NCBI GenBank assembly: GCA_965240325.2
Contig: OZ251244.1
Span: forward strand, 248,001 to 312,000
DNA: 64,000 bases
Reading direction: 5' to 3'
DNA from: Rebecca billardiae RCC1528
Taxonomy: Eukaryota > Haptophyta
Shown: positions 55,343 to 64,000 of the stretch, piece by piece
Layout: each line of letters opens with the position of its first letter
Position numbering within the stretch: the first letter of the stretch is position 1
Made by a program: the position numbers and the translations under genes
The notes under the pieces: generated by a model
Seen by the model: the letters and a program-made list of their open reading frames with translations, nothing else
What the model was told of the DNA's origin: nothing
Database searches by the model: none

Positions 55343-57952
55343 ATGGCGGCGGCGCGCCGCCCGCGTGGACGGCCTGCGTGGCGGCAGCTTGCGTGGCCCG
55401 CGCTCGCCGCGGCGTGCGCGGCGTGCGCGGCGCGCGAGTGGGCCCGCCGGCACGCGTGCGCCTCCGCGGCTGCCACGCTCGACCGCCTCCGCCGCGCCTG
55501 GCCGGAGGAGCCCGCCGCCGTCGCCGACGCGTTGCGGCCGGCGCTCGGGGCGCTCGCGCGAGGCGCGTCGCGCGCCGAGGTGCTCGCGCACGTGGTCGGC
55601 GCGGCGGGCGCGCGGTGCTGCGCGCGCGATGCATCGTGCGCCGCGCTCGAGCCCCACGCCGCCATGCTCTCGGCGCTCGAGCTCGCGCACGACAGCCTCG
55701 TGCGCCCGCGACGGATCGCGCTGCGCGCCGCGCGCGGAGCTCCGCCGCCGCGCGTCGTCGTCGTCGGCGCCGGGCCGGCGGGCGCGCCGGCGGCGCTGCT
55801 CGCGTACCGCGAGGGCGCATCGGTGACGCTGGTCGAGCGGCGCACCGCCTTCACGCGCCAGGTCTGGTTCGATCTCGAGCCGCCGCCCGAGCCGCTTGCA
55901 GGCGGCGGCGGCGATGGCGGTGGCATGAACCGCCGCGGCAGCGGCGGCGGCGACGGCGGCGGCGGCGAGTGGAACGCGCAGGCGCTGCTGCGCGCGTGGG
56001 GCTTCTTCGAGGCGGGCGCGCCCCACGTGCCGGACGAGGGCGGCTCTGGCGTGCGCAGCGTGCAGTGCCGCACCCTCGAGGCTTATCTGCTGCTGCTCGC
56101 TGTCCTGCTCGGCCCCGCGCCCGGACTCTCGACGCCCGGACTCGCGCCGCCCGGACTCGCGCCCGGACTGGCGGGCGGGGCCGAAGGTGCCGCCGGGGCG
56201 AGGAACGGGGCACCCGCCGCCGCCGACGCGCCGCGCCATGGTGCCGAGGGCGCCGGCGGGAGCCTCCGCACGCGCGTGGGCTGGCGGTTTGTGCGCGTGT
56301 GCGCGCGCGCGGGGCAGCTGGTGGCCGTGTTGGCGCCGAGCGGGGCGCTGCGCCCGCGAGAGGGCGGGACGGGCGGTGGCGCGGCTGCCGACGCCGCGTG
56401 GGCGCCCCCCGCGCCTGAACGACCGGAGGACGACGAGGAGGAGGAGCTTGGGCCCGGAGCAGCACCCGGAGCAGAGCTGACGGCGCGCGCGTGCACCGCC
56501 TCCGAGGCTGCGGCCGTCGACGTCGAGGCTCTCTCCCTCAACCCCAACCCTATCCCCAACCTCGACGGCGCAGAGCCGACCCCGCGCCCCGCCCCTGCGC
56601 CGGACGCGCCGCCCGGCCCCGGCGCCGCCCCCGGCGCGCTGCTCGCCGTGCGCTTCGACCTGCTCGTGGGCGCGGACGGGCCGCGCTCCGCCGTGCGCCG
56701 CGCCGCGGGCCTGGGCTGGGCCGAGCGCTCGAGCTTTGAGGTGGCAGGCGGCGCGGTGCGGCGCTCGGAGCCGCAGCTGTCGCAGGCGAGTCTGAACCTC
56801 GCCCTGGCCCTCGAGCCGAGCGGTCGGTGCCCGCAGCCCAGGCGCGTCGGGCCCGCCGAGGCGCGGCAGCACGCGGGGGGCGGCGGCTCCCCGGGCCTCC
56901 CGCCCACCAGCGCGCGCGCTCGGGACGACGACGCCAGCGTCGAACCAAAGCGCATGGCGGGGGCGCCTCCGCAGCCGCGCGCCGCCGCCTCGCCGCCGGC
57001 GCGGCCGGTGCCGCCCGAGGTGCCGCCGCATGCGGTCTCGTTCGAGGTGCCCGGCGTGTCCCTCGCGTTCAAGCGGCTGTTCGAGCCGTACTGCGAGCTG
57101 CAGCTGCTGCTCGAGGAGCCGCTCGGAGCGCGGCTGCTCGCGGCGCAGCGTGCGGCCGAGGCGGCCGAGCGCGCGGCAGCGCCGCACGGCGGCGGCAGCG
57201 GTGGCAGCTTGGTGGCCGGCCTCGCGCCGCCTGTGCTCGAGCTCGCGCGGCGCGTGGCCGCGCGCGTGCTGGCGTCACCCTTCGAGGACGTGCCCGCGCT
57301 CGCGGCCGCGCTGCGCCCGCGCGACGACGGGCGCGGCGTCGACGCCTCACTGCTACGGCTACGCGTGCGGAGTGCAGACGCGCCGGGGCGGCTGCTGCGC
57401 GCGCCGCGCCGCGCCGACGGCGCCGATGGCGCGGCCGCGCTCGCGGTGCTCCGCGGCGACAGCCTCGTGAGCGCGCACTACCGGCTCGGGATCGGCGTGA
57501 ACCGCGCGTTCGAGGCGCTGGCGCCGCTGCACGCGCTCCTTGCCGAGCTCGCCGCTGATCTGAGCCATGCGCCGGCCCGCGGCGCCGCCGCGCGCGGGCT
57601 GAGCGCCGCTGGCGCGCGCCGGGCGCTGCGCGCTTGGGCGCACGACGCCGGCGGGCGCGCGCGCGCCATGGAGGCGACGCAGCTCGCGCACATCTACTTC
57701 GAGGCGCGGTGCGGCTTCCTCGTGCTCGGCGGGGACGTGCTCAGGCGCGTGGAGGGCGCGGCCGCTGCCGACGGCGGCGAGGCGCGGGCTGCGGGTTTGC
57801 AGAGCGTGACGGACGAGGAGCTGCGCGCGCTCGATTGCGCCGCGCCAGAGTACCGGCGGCAGCAGCGACGCCGGCAGCAGCCTCAGCTGGGTGGCATGGG
57901 TGTTGAGGGGGGCGACGCGGAGGCGGCGCCGACCGATTCGACGAGTGACTAA
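55343..57952 (+). CDS. FAD-dependent monooxygenase (UbiH/MICAL-like fold)
   Basis: A single open frame of 869 residues from ATG 55343. The dinucleotide fold PRVVVVGAGPAGAPAALLAY (~136-155) with VTLVERR at strand 2 binds ADP of FAD. FDLLVGADGPRSAVR (~440-454) is the DG motif of group A flavin hydroxylases. GDSLVSAHYRLGIGVNRAFE (~704-723) is the GD motif contacting the FAD ribose. Gly/Ala/Pro-rich insertions separate these motifs and make the protein about twice the usual length; one at 56,538-56,566 resembles the telomere-like intron tracts, so hidden introns are likely. A weak hydrophobic segment near residues 16-29 might be a targeting signal. The motif spacing and the final motif's wording are closest to MICAL-type monooxygenases, but no CH or LIM domain is present. 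Substrate unknown. Confidence 0.75.
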   Translation: MAAARRPRGRPAWRQLAWPALAAACAACAAREWARRHACASAAATLDRLRRAWPEEPAAVADALRPALGALARGASRAEVLAHVVGAAGARCCARDASCAALEPHAAMLSALELAHDSLVRPRRIALRAARGAPPPRVVVVGAGPAGAPAALLAYREGASVTLVERRTAFTRQVWFDLEPPPEPLAGGGGDGGGMNRRGSGGGDGGGGEWNAQALLRAWGFFEAGAPHVPDEGGSGVRSVQCRTLEAYLLLLAVLLGPAPGLSTPGLAPPGLAPGLAGGAEGAAGARNGAPAAADAPRHGAEGAGGSLRTRVGWRFVRVCARAGQLVAVLAPSGALRPREGGTGGGAAADAAWAPPAPERPEDDEEEELGPGAAPGAELTARACTASEAAAVDVEALSLNPNPIPNLDGAEPTPRPAPAPDAPPGPGAAPGALLAVRFDLLVGADGPRSAVRRAAGLGWAERSSFEVAGGAVRRSEPQLSQASLNLALALEPSGRCPQPRRVGPAEARQHAGGGGSPGLPPTSARARDDDASVEPKRMAGAPPQPRAAASPPARPVPPEVPPHAVSFEVPGVSLAFKRLFEPYCELQLLLEEPLGARLLAAQRAAEAAERAAAPHGGGSGGSLVAGLAPPVLELARRVAARVLASPFEDVPALAAALRPRDDGRGVDASLLRLRVRSADAPGRLLRAPRRADGADGAAALAVLRGDSLVSAHYRLGIGVNRAFEALAPLHALLAELAADLSHAPARGAAARGLSAAGARRALRAWAHDAGGRARAMEATQLAHIYFEARCGFLVLGGDVLRRVEGAAAADGGEARAAGLQSVTDEELRALDCAAPEYRRQQRRRQQPQLGGMGVEGGDAEAAPTDSTSD

Positions 57953-58467
57953 GCGATTGCAGCTCGTCGGCGCCATGGGCGCGGGCAACAAGACGGATAC
58001 GGTGGCGCGCGTGGTCCTGACGGTCGCGCCGGGTCTGGCGCCAGCACGCCACGGATCGTCGAAGCGGAGGTTATAGGTGCTTCACTGCTTTCCCGACCGT
58101 CGCTCCGTCGCGGGCGCGTCGGCCGCGTCGGCTAACATGCTGATTTAGTGATTTGTCCCGACATCCTGGATTCCGGACGTCGGGAAGCGGGAACTCAAGC
58201 CGCGCTGCAGGCTTTCCCGCCCTTTCGGCGGGCGCTCGCTCGTCAACCGTCAAATCGTCGCGGTCCCGGATTGAAATCCATTGGTCCCGGCTCGAGACCG
58301 CGATAATATCGAAGAAAAGGCGCGCGGAGCCGCGGACCGGGCGCGCGCGCCGACGCGAGCTCTCGCTGCTCCGTAGTACTACCGCGAGTGCAGCTCGCGT
58401 CCTCGACGCTCGTCGGTGCGCCCGCCGGGCTCAGCCGCTGTCGCAGCCGCACGCTCGTCTCGGCTCG
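57953..58467. other. intergenic; upstream of the first ARM-BTB gene
   Basis: No gene. Bases 58388-58467 are similar to 60541-60622 upstream of the second ARM-BTB gene, so the 5' leader was included in the tandem duplication. CCCGAC/GTCGGG arms near 58,157-58,184 form a small inverted repeat. Confidence 0.6.
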
Positions 58468-60207
58468 ATGGCTCCAAGCGCTGCCTCGGCGCTGCTCACC
58501 GAGGCGAACACTCGCGCGTCGAAGCTTGTTCATCGCGCCGAGCTCGACGTCGAGGCGCTGGAGACGCTCCTCACCGCGCTGCGCACTCAGCCTCCGGACA
58601 ACGAGGCGATGATCGTGGCGCTCGTCCCGTTCTGCGTCGAAGACAAACCTCGCGTGATCCAGTGGTCGCTCGTCGAATCGCAGGCTTTGCCGGCGCTGGT
58701 GCAGCTCCTCGTGCCTGAGCGCACCGCCGAGCTGCAGCTGGCTGCCATGACGGCCATCCTCTCTCTGTGCAGGATGTTCTCCATGTCCGACCTCGTGAGC
58801 GTTGGCGTCATCCGTTTGCTGGTATCGCTGCTGGGCTCGGCCGAGGAGTGCATGCAAGCCCGGGCAGCACGCCTGCTCGGCTGTGCTGCCGGAAGCTCAG
58901 GTTGGGAGGTGGAGATCGCTGCGGCGGGCGTCAGCATGCAGCGGCTCATCCCGCTGCTGCGCTCTGCAGACGAGATGGCGCAATGCGATGCAGCGCATGC
59001 CATCGGCTACTTCAATGGGACGGCCGCGCTGCAGGACGGCCGCGCTCTGGACGAAGCCATCCCACTGCTCGTGCAGCTGCTGGGGTCTGCCAACGCGCGC
59101 GTGCAGCATGGGGCAGCACGGACCATATTCAGGGTCGCTACCGAGAATCGAAGATACCACTCGTCATTGGTGAATCTGGACTTCTGCGAGCGCGTGGTGC
59201 AGCTGCTGCTTGCCACGTGGGAGGGCTCTGGCCACGATACGCTGTCTCTCTACGCAGTGGACAAAGCGTGTGCAGCGCTGCAGTCTATCCTCCGCGTCGA
59301 TGTGCATCGTTGGGTATGCGACAGGATCGCGGGCACGCCTGGGCTTGTCGGCGCGCTGATGTGCATGGCGCACGGCCCGAAGGAGAAGGCGAGGCGCGTT
59401 GCTGATTCCCCGCCGCAGGGGTTGCTCGAAGCCCTGCTCCTCCACGCCATCAAGGACGTGCGCCGCACTGCGCTCGCCGCAGCGGGCGCGTCGCACGCGC
59501 AGCTCGCCCGCAGCGAGGCCGAGTCGCGTCTTGCGCATGCGCGGCTGCATGCGAAGCTGTGCTCCCTGGCCGATGCGGTGGGCGAGCCCATGCGGCAGCA
59601 CGACGTGGTGCTGCAGTGTGCGGACGGCACCGAGCTGGGCGCAAGCCGGCTGCTGCTCGCGCGGCACTCCGAGTACTACGAGGCGCAGCTGGGCGGCGGG
59701 CTGGCGGAGGGCGGGCAGCGCGAGGTCCGGGCCGACCCCGCCTTCTCCTCGGCGGCGCACGAGGCGCTGCTGCGCCAGCTGCACTCGGCGGGGGAGGCGC
59801 CGCTGCCGGCGGAGTCGTCGGTGCTGCTCGAGCTGCTGCGTCTGACGAACAAGCTGCAGCCGCCAACGCCGCCAGTGGCAGCAGCTGCGGGCTCGGAGGA
59901 CGCGCCTGCCGCGCACGCCGAGGCCAACGTGCTGGCGGGCGTGGCGCGCCGGTGCGAGGACGCGCTGCTGGCTGCTCTGGACGTGGACAACTGCCTCGAC
60001 CTGCTGCGGCACGCCAAGGCGGCGGGCGGGTGTGCTCGGCTGGTGGAGGGCGTGCGCGCGCTGGCGAAGGAGCAGATCAAGGCGATCCTCAAGCAGGAGC
60101 GCTGGGCCGCTTTCAAGCGCGACGACCCGGTGGAGGCGTGCGAGCTGATGGAGGCGCTGGCCGCCGACTTTGCGGACGAGCGCGCGTCCAAGCGGCAGCG
60201 CGCGTGA
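58468..60207 (+). CDS. Armadillo repeat-BTB/POZ protein, first of a tandem pair
   Basis: A single-exon product of 579 residues. Residues about 30-340 form Armadillo repeats: recurring patterns such as ALPALVQLL, QLAAMTAILSL, AIPLLVQLLGSANARVQ and RVVQLLLATW. A BTB/POZ domain follows (about 375-475): HDVVLQCADGTELGASRLLLARHSEYYEAQLGG is its typical start, with a substrate receptor-type BACK-like helical tail. The C-terminus ends in the basic ERASKRQRA, a possible nuclear signal. ARM-BTB proteins (plant ARIA/ABAP1 types) act as Cullin-3 adaptors or transcriptional co-regulators. The start is the first ATG of the shared frame and is conserved in the paralogue. Confidence 0.88.
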   Translation: MAPSAASALLTEANTRASKLVHRAELDVEALETLLTALRTQPPDNEAMIVALVPFCVEDKPRVIQWSLVESQALPALVQLLVPERTAELQLAAMTAILSLCRMFSMSDLVSVGVIRLLVSLLGSAEECMQARAARLLGCAAGSSGWEVEIAAAGVSMQRLIPLLRSADEMAQCDAAHAIGYFNGTAALQDGRALDEAIPLLVQLLGSANARVQHGAARTIFRVATENRRYHSSLVNLDFCERVVQLLLATWEGSGHDTLSLYAVDKACAALQSILRVDVHRWVCDRIAGTPGLVGALMCMAHGPKEKARRVADSPPQGLLEALLLHAIKDVRRTALAAAGASHAQLARSEAESRLAHARLHAKLCSLADAVGEPMRQHDVVLQCADGTELGASRLLLARHSEYYEAQLGGGLAEGGQREVRADPAFSSAAHEALLRQLHSAGEAPLPAESSVLLELLRLTNKLQPPTPPVAAAAGSEDAPAAHAEANVLAGVARRCEDALLAALDVDNCLDLLRHAKAAGGCARLVEGVRALAKEQIKAILKQERWAAFKRDDPVEACELMEALAADFADERASKRQRA

Positions 60208-60622
60208 TTCCGCGCGACTTCGATGCTGCTGAGCTGATAATAATGATCGTCGAATGAGTGCTTGCTTCAGCAATATAGTTATTCTGTAGCAGTAGCTCAG
60301 CCTGATTAGCCGCGGCGATGTTTCCGGCACAGTGGCAAGGGCGGACTCAGTCTCGGACTAGCAGACTACTAGAAGAGTCGTTGCGGGGGCTGCCCGGACA
60401 CAGTGTGACACCCCGGCTGGTGACAACTGATGAACGATGACACCAGCGGCTGCCAGCCGGCCCAAGCCCAGCGACCAACCGTCATCCACAAGCGGCCCGA
60501 CGAGTGCGACGCGCGGGCGTAGCTCGCTGCAACACACGGCAAGTGCAGCTCTCCTCCCCGACGCTCGTCGGTGCGTCCGCCGGGCTCAGCCGCTGTCACA
60601 GCCTCTCGCTCGTCTCGGCTCG
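60208..60622. other. spacer between the tandem ARM-BTB genes
   Basis: No gene. It contains the 3' end of the first copy and the promoter of the second. The last ~80 bases are homologous to the leader of the first copy. Confidence 0.6.
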
Positions 60623-62389
60623 ATGCATCCGAGCGCTGCTTCGGCGCTGCTCACCGAGGCGAGCGCTCGCGCGTCAAAGCTGGTTCATCCCGTCAAGCTC
60701 GACATCGAGGCGCTGGAGACGCTCCTCACCGCGCTGCGCGCTCAGCCTCCGGACAACGAGGCGATGATCGTGGCGCTCGTCCCGTACTGCACCGACAAGG
60801 CCGCAGACGTGGCCTATCGCGCGATCGTCAAATCGCAGGCTCTGCCGGCGCTGGTGCAGCTCCTCGCGCCCGAGCGCACCGCCGAGCTGCAGCTGGCTGC
60901 CATGACCGCCATCCTCTCTCTGATCACTTTGGCGTCTCGTCTAGTGATGCTTCGTGCGCTCACAGAGTCTGGCTTCATCCCGCCCCTGGTGTCGCTGCTG
61001 GACTCGGCCGAGGAGTGCGTGCAGGCCCGGGCAGGACACCTGCTCGGCTGTGCTGCCGGAAGCTCAGGTTGGGAGGTGGAGATCGCTGCGGCGGGCGTCA
61101 GCATGCAGCGGCTCATCCCGCTGCTGCGCTCTGCAGACGAGATGGTGCAATGCGATGCAGCGATTGCCATCGGCTACTTCGATGGGGCGCCCGCGCTGCG
61201 CGACGGCCGCGCTCTGTCCGAAGCCATCCCACTGCTCGTGCAGCTGCTGGGGTCTGCCAACGCGCGCGTGCAGGAGAAGGCAGCATGGGCCATATACAGG
61301 GTCACTGTCGAGACCGAGGATAAGACGTACCAGAAGGAATTGATGGCGAATGGCTTCTGCGAGCGTGTGGTGCAGCTGCTGCTGGCCACATGGGACGAGG
61401 GCTCCGACCAGGGTATGATGTCGATCACTGCAGTGGACACTGTCGGTACAGTGCTGCAGGCCATCTTCAGCGATAACGACGATGCGCATCGAGAAGCAGT
61501 TGCGAGCACGCCTGGCCTTGTCGGCGCGCTGCTGCGCATTGCGCACGACCCCGATGAGCAGAAGGTGGCTTCGCGCTTTATGGGCTTCTCCGCGCAGGAG
61601 TTCCACGAGGCCCTGCTGCTCCACGCCACCGAGGACGTGCGCCGCTGTGCGCTCGCCTCAGCAGCCGAGTCGCTCGCAGAGCTCGCCCACAGCGAGTCCG
61701 AGCTGCGTGCCAAGCTGTGCTCCCTGGCCGATGCGGTGGGCGAGCCCACGCGGCAGCACGACGTGGTGCTGCAGTGCGCGGACGGCACCGAGCTGGGCGC
61801 GAGCCGGCTGCTGCTCGCGCGGCACTCTGAGTACTACGAGGCGCAGCTGGGCGGCGGGCTGGCGGAGGGCGGGCAGCGCGAGGTCCGGGCCGACCCGGCC
61901 TTCTCCTCGGCGGCGCACGAGGCGCTGCTGCGCCAGCTGCACTCGGCGGGGGAGGCGCCGCTGCCGGCGGAGTCGTCGGTGCTGCTCGAGCTGCTGCGGC
62001 TGGCCAACAAACTGCAGCCGCCAACGCCGCCAGTGGCAGCAGCTGCGGGCTCGGAGGACGCGCCTGCCGCGCACGCCGAGGCCAACGTGCTGGCGGGCGT
62101 GGCGCGCCGGTGCGAGGACGCGCTGCTGGCTGCTCTGGACGTGGACAACTGCCTCGACCTGCTGCGGCACGCCAAGGTGGCGGGCGGGTGTGCTCGGCTG
62201 GTGGAGGGCGTGCGCGAGCTGGCGAGGGAGGAAGTCAAGGCGATCGTGAAGCAGGAGCGCTGGGCCGCTTTCAAGCGCGACGACCCGGCCGAGGCGTTCG
62301 AGCTGATGGAATTCATGGCCGTCGATTTGGCGGACGAGCTCGCGTCCAAGCGGCAGCGCATCCTTGATATGGCGGTACGACGCTCTTGA
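60623..62389 (+). CDS. Armadillo repeat-BTB/POZ protein, second of a tandem pair
   Basis: A single-exon product of 588 residues, collinear with the gene upstream: Armadillo repeats about 30-350, BTB domain starting at HDVVLQCADGTELGASRL, and a C-terminal basic ELASKRQRI. The region encoding the BTB domain and the tail is nearly identical in DNA to the first copy. The Armadillo half has diverged considerably, including SITAVDTVGTVLQAIF versus SLYAVDKACAALQSIL. The C-terminus is longer (DMAVRRS) because the sequences diverge just before the first copy's stop. Expected roles are as for the first copy; different Armadillo surfaces suggest different partners. Confidence 0.88.
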   Translation: MHPSAASALLTEASARASKLVHPVKLDIEALETLLTALRAQPPDNEAMIVALVPYCTDKAADVAYRAIVKSQALPALVQLLAPERTAELQLAAMTAILSLITLASRLVMLRALTESGFIPPLVSLLDSAEECVQARAGHLLGCAAGSSGWEVEIAAAGVSMQRLIPLLRSADEMVQCDAAIAIGYFDGAPALRDGRALSEAIPLLVQLLGSANARVQEKAAWAIYRVTVETEDKTYQKELMANGFCERVVQLLLATWDEGSDQGMMSITAVDTVGTVLQAIFSDNDDAHREAVASTPGLVGALLRIAHDPDEQKVASRFMGFSAQEFHEALLLHATEDVRRCALASAAESLAELAHSESELRAKLCSLADAVGEPTRQHDVVLQCADGTELGASRLLLARHSEYYEAQLGGGLAEGGQREVRADPAFSSAAHEALLRQLHSAGEAPLPAESSVLLELLRLANKLQPPTPPVAAAAGSEDAPAAHAEANVLAGVARRCEDALLAALDVDNCLDLLRHAKVAGGCARLVEGVRELAREEVKAIVKQERWAAFKRDDPAEAFELMEFMAVDLADELASKRQRILDMAVRRS

Positions 62390-62589
62390 GTTCATCTCGG
62401 CCATCCGTTGCTCAGGCATGCGGTGCCCCGTCTTCGATCCGGTGGGCACTGTTCGCCCAGGTCTGCTGGCGCCAGAGCCCGGACATATGCGCATGCATGC
62501 CCGCGTCACGTCGGCGGATCATCATTCGCGCGCATCAGCCGCCGCCTACTTGCTGTCTGATAATGTCTGGTCGCTTCCGGCGCGGACCT

Positions 62590-62644
62590 GTCGTATATAT
62601 AAAAATATAATAAGACTACGACTGTACTACTAGTTATATACGAC
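62590..62644. repeat. inverted repeat in AT-rich segment
   Basis: GTCGTATATA (62590-62599) is mirrored by TATATACGAC (62635-62644) around a 35-nt core. Confidence 0.8.
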
Positions 62645-62682
62645 GATGATGACAGTTTATTGACACCGCGTATGACGATATA

Positions 62683-62795
62683 TCGCCAGGCGCGGCGTGC
62701 GAGATGGCTCCAGCCAAGCTCGTCCTGCGTCGCCGGCGGCGGCGGCTCGCACGCGGGTGGCGCGTCGCGTGCACCGACCAACATCTTTCGGCAAC
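62683..62795 (+). repeat. 113-bp direct repeat, copy 1
   Basis: Matches 63700-63812 with an offset of 1,017 bp. It contains GAGATGGCTCCAGCCAAGCT and a (CGG)n run, and ends CTTTCGGCAAC. Confidence 0.92.
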
Positions 62796-63699
62796 TCGGC
62801 GGTAAGCAACGCTCCGCATCGCGCCCCCTCGCGCTTCGGGCCACCGCCTCTTCTCTCTCTGTGTGCGTGCGCACCCTGTGGCTCTTCCGCACCCGCCCCG
62901 ATCGCACCGTTCCCTCTTCGCCACATGCCTCCTCCTCCGTGGGTGCGCCCCCACGCGGATCGCTGCTCCATCTCTCCCGCCCTGCCTCGGGATCGCCCCG
63001 GTGCCAACGCCAGCCGGCTCCTACACAAGGACCGCTGGCGGCACACCGCGCGCCGGGCCCCGTGCGCACCCGCGGGCCATTCACAGCATCCGCAAAGGCC
63101 GTCTAGCCTTCTCCTGCTTCCGCAGCGCCGCGCCTCGGGGCCGGCTGCCTGCTATCTCTCCTATTCGGGTTCCGTCTCACTCGCACTGCCCCACCTGCCC
63201 AGCCCCCGCTGGCCGGCCCTCGTGCGTGCGCGACTCACACGTGCCTTGCCCCCTTTCCTTCCCATCACTCAATGGGATTCTCCTCCACGCGGTGCTCCCC
63301 AACACACCATGAAACGGGATCACTCACGCACCGCGTCTCGTCGACGGCGAGCGGCATGCCCACCGCATCTGCTGCCGCTCGCCAAGGCATGAGGACACGT
63401 AAATCCCACTGAGTAGGAACACACGCAGCCGCCTCGGCATCGACATGCCAGGCGGCGTGCCCACCTTCGGCCAGCAGTTGGCGTCGGCGTTCACGAGGAC
63501 GGCTAGACGTGGGGTTATTGGTACAATAACTGATTGTCTAAGAGGACGACAAGAACGCCGGGCGCCAGCGCCGCTCATCAGCCACATCGCCCTCTACCAG
63601 ACCATCGCCTCAAAGGGCGCTGCTCCCGGACAAACAGTCTGTCCGGGTTGTTCTGCCGCCCAGGAGATCGATTTCCGGCGCCGGCCTCTGCCGCCTGCT

Positions 63700-63812
63700 T
63701 CGCCAGGCGCGGCGTGCGAGATGGCTCCAGCCAAGCTCGTCCTGCGTCGCCGGCGGCGGCGGCTCGCACGCGGGTGGCGCGTCGCGTGCACCGACCAACA
63801 TCTTTCGGCAAC
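63700..63812 (+). repeat. 113-bp direct repeat, copy 2
   Basis: Second copy of 62683-62795; flanks on both sides are unrelated to those of the first copy. Confidence 0.92.
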
Positions 63813-64000
63813 CCGCCCACCCAGGGCCCGTTGGTCTGGTGCTCGGGCGGCGGGATCACAACACCCGCCGTCCGACCGCCCGGTCTTGCGGCGCTGCACT
63901 TAGGGCTCATGTGACCCCCTGCCTCCCAACACGATTGGGTTTTTCAGGTTAGGTCCCCAGCAGTGCTGCTCCCGGGCGGTCAGGTGGAGGTTCAGTCGAC

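Larger units (their letters stand above)
62390..64000. other. intergenic to window end, no gene recognised
   Basis: Open frames overlap on both strands without domain similarity. It holds a 113-bp direct repeat, an AT-rich segment with an inverted repeat (62590-62644), and a small CCCGGACA/TGTCCGGG palindrome at about 63,626-63,649. A gene continuing beyond the window cannot be excluded. Confidence 0.5.

Noticed and set aside
58140-58290. tRNA or structured RNA gene suggested by paired GTCCCG/CCCGGA-like segments
   Set aside because: No cloverleaf, A/B box or anticodon arm could be drawn from the sequence.

Overview
The window is eukaryotic nuclear DNA, most likely from a very GC-rich microalga; a haptophyte, or another secondary alga such as a pelagophyte, fits best. 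It has GT-AG spliceosomal introns of roughly 80-370 bp, long GC-rich coding exons, no operons or Shine-Dalgarno sites, TTAGGG/CCCTAA-type tracts inside introns, a TGA-decoded selenoprotein with a eukaryotic SECIS element, a Ty1/copia LTR retrotransposon and one 200-N scaffold gap. The species cannot be named from sequence alone. Joins quoted below were checked for reading phase by hand and have no transcript support.

Region 1 (1-31,700) is gene-dense. On the minus strand lie a ZIFL-type MFS transporter, a putative Golgi glycosyltransferase, a four-repeat fibronectin-II-like membrane protein, a SAM methyltransferase and a type II membrane protein with glycosyltransferase-like motifs. On the plus strand lie a 1,681-residue coiled-coil/IQ protein, a small acidic single-pass membrane protein, selenoprotein W with its 3' SECIS, a nucleoside hydrolase-like gene that reads through into a membrane domain and a TIR-like domain, a ten-exon conserved protein of unknown function, and a small cysteine phosphatase.

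Region 2 (31,700-48,500) is repeat-rich and nearly gene-free. It holds nested segmental duplications carrying a 64-bp hairpin minisatellite, a 1.1-kb terminal-inverted-repeat element with a 4-bp target duplication, a scaffold gap flanked by near-identical 0.7-kb sequences, a frameshifted hypothetical gene, a 5.6-kb copia element with perfect target-site duplications, a 2-kb inverted-repeat element and a (TA)n tract.

Region 3 (48,500-64,000) has the mRNA export factor GLE1 (minus strand), an FAD-dependent monooxygenase (plus strand) and a tandem pair of Armadillo-BTB genes. The first two genes are divergent, and each is preceded by the same 548-bp sequence in inverted orientation, so they appear to share a duplicated promoter region.

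The genes do not form one pathway. The most notable items are the selenoprotein W/SECIS pair, the nucleoside hydrolase-membrane-TIR-like architecture, the covarying hairpin minisatellite, the duplicated inverted promoter and the 22-versus-56-copy difference between the two LTRs of the retrotransposon.
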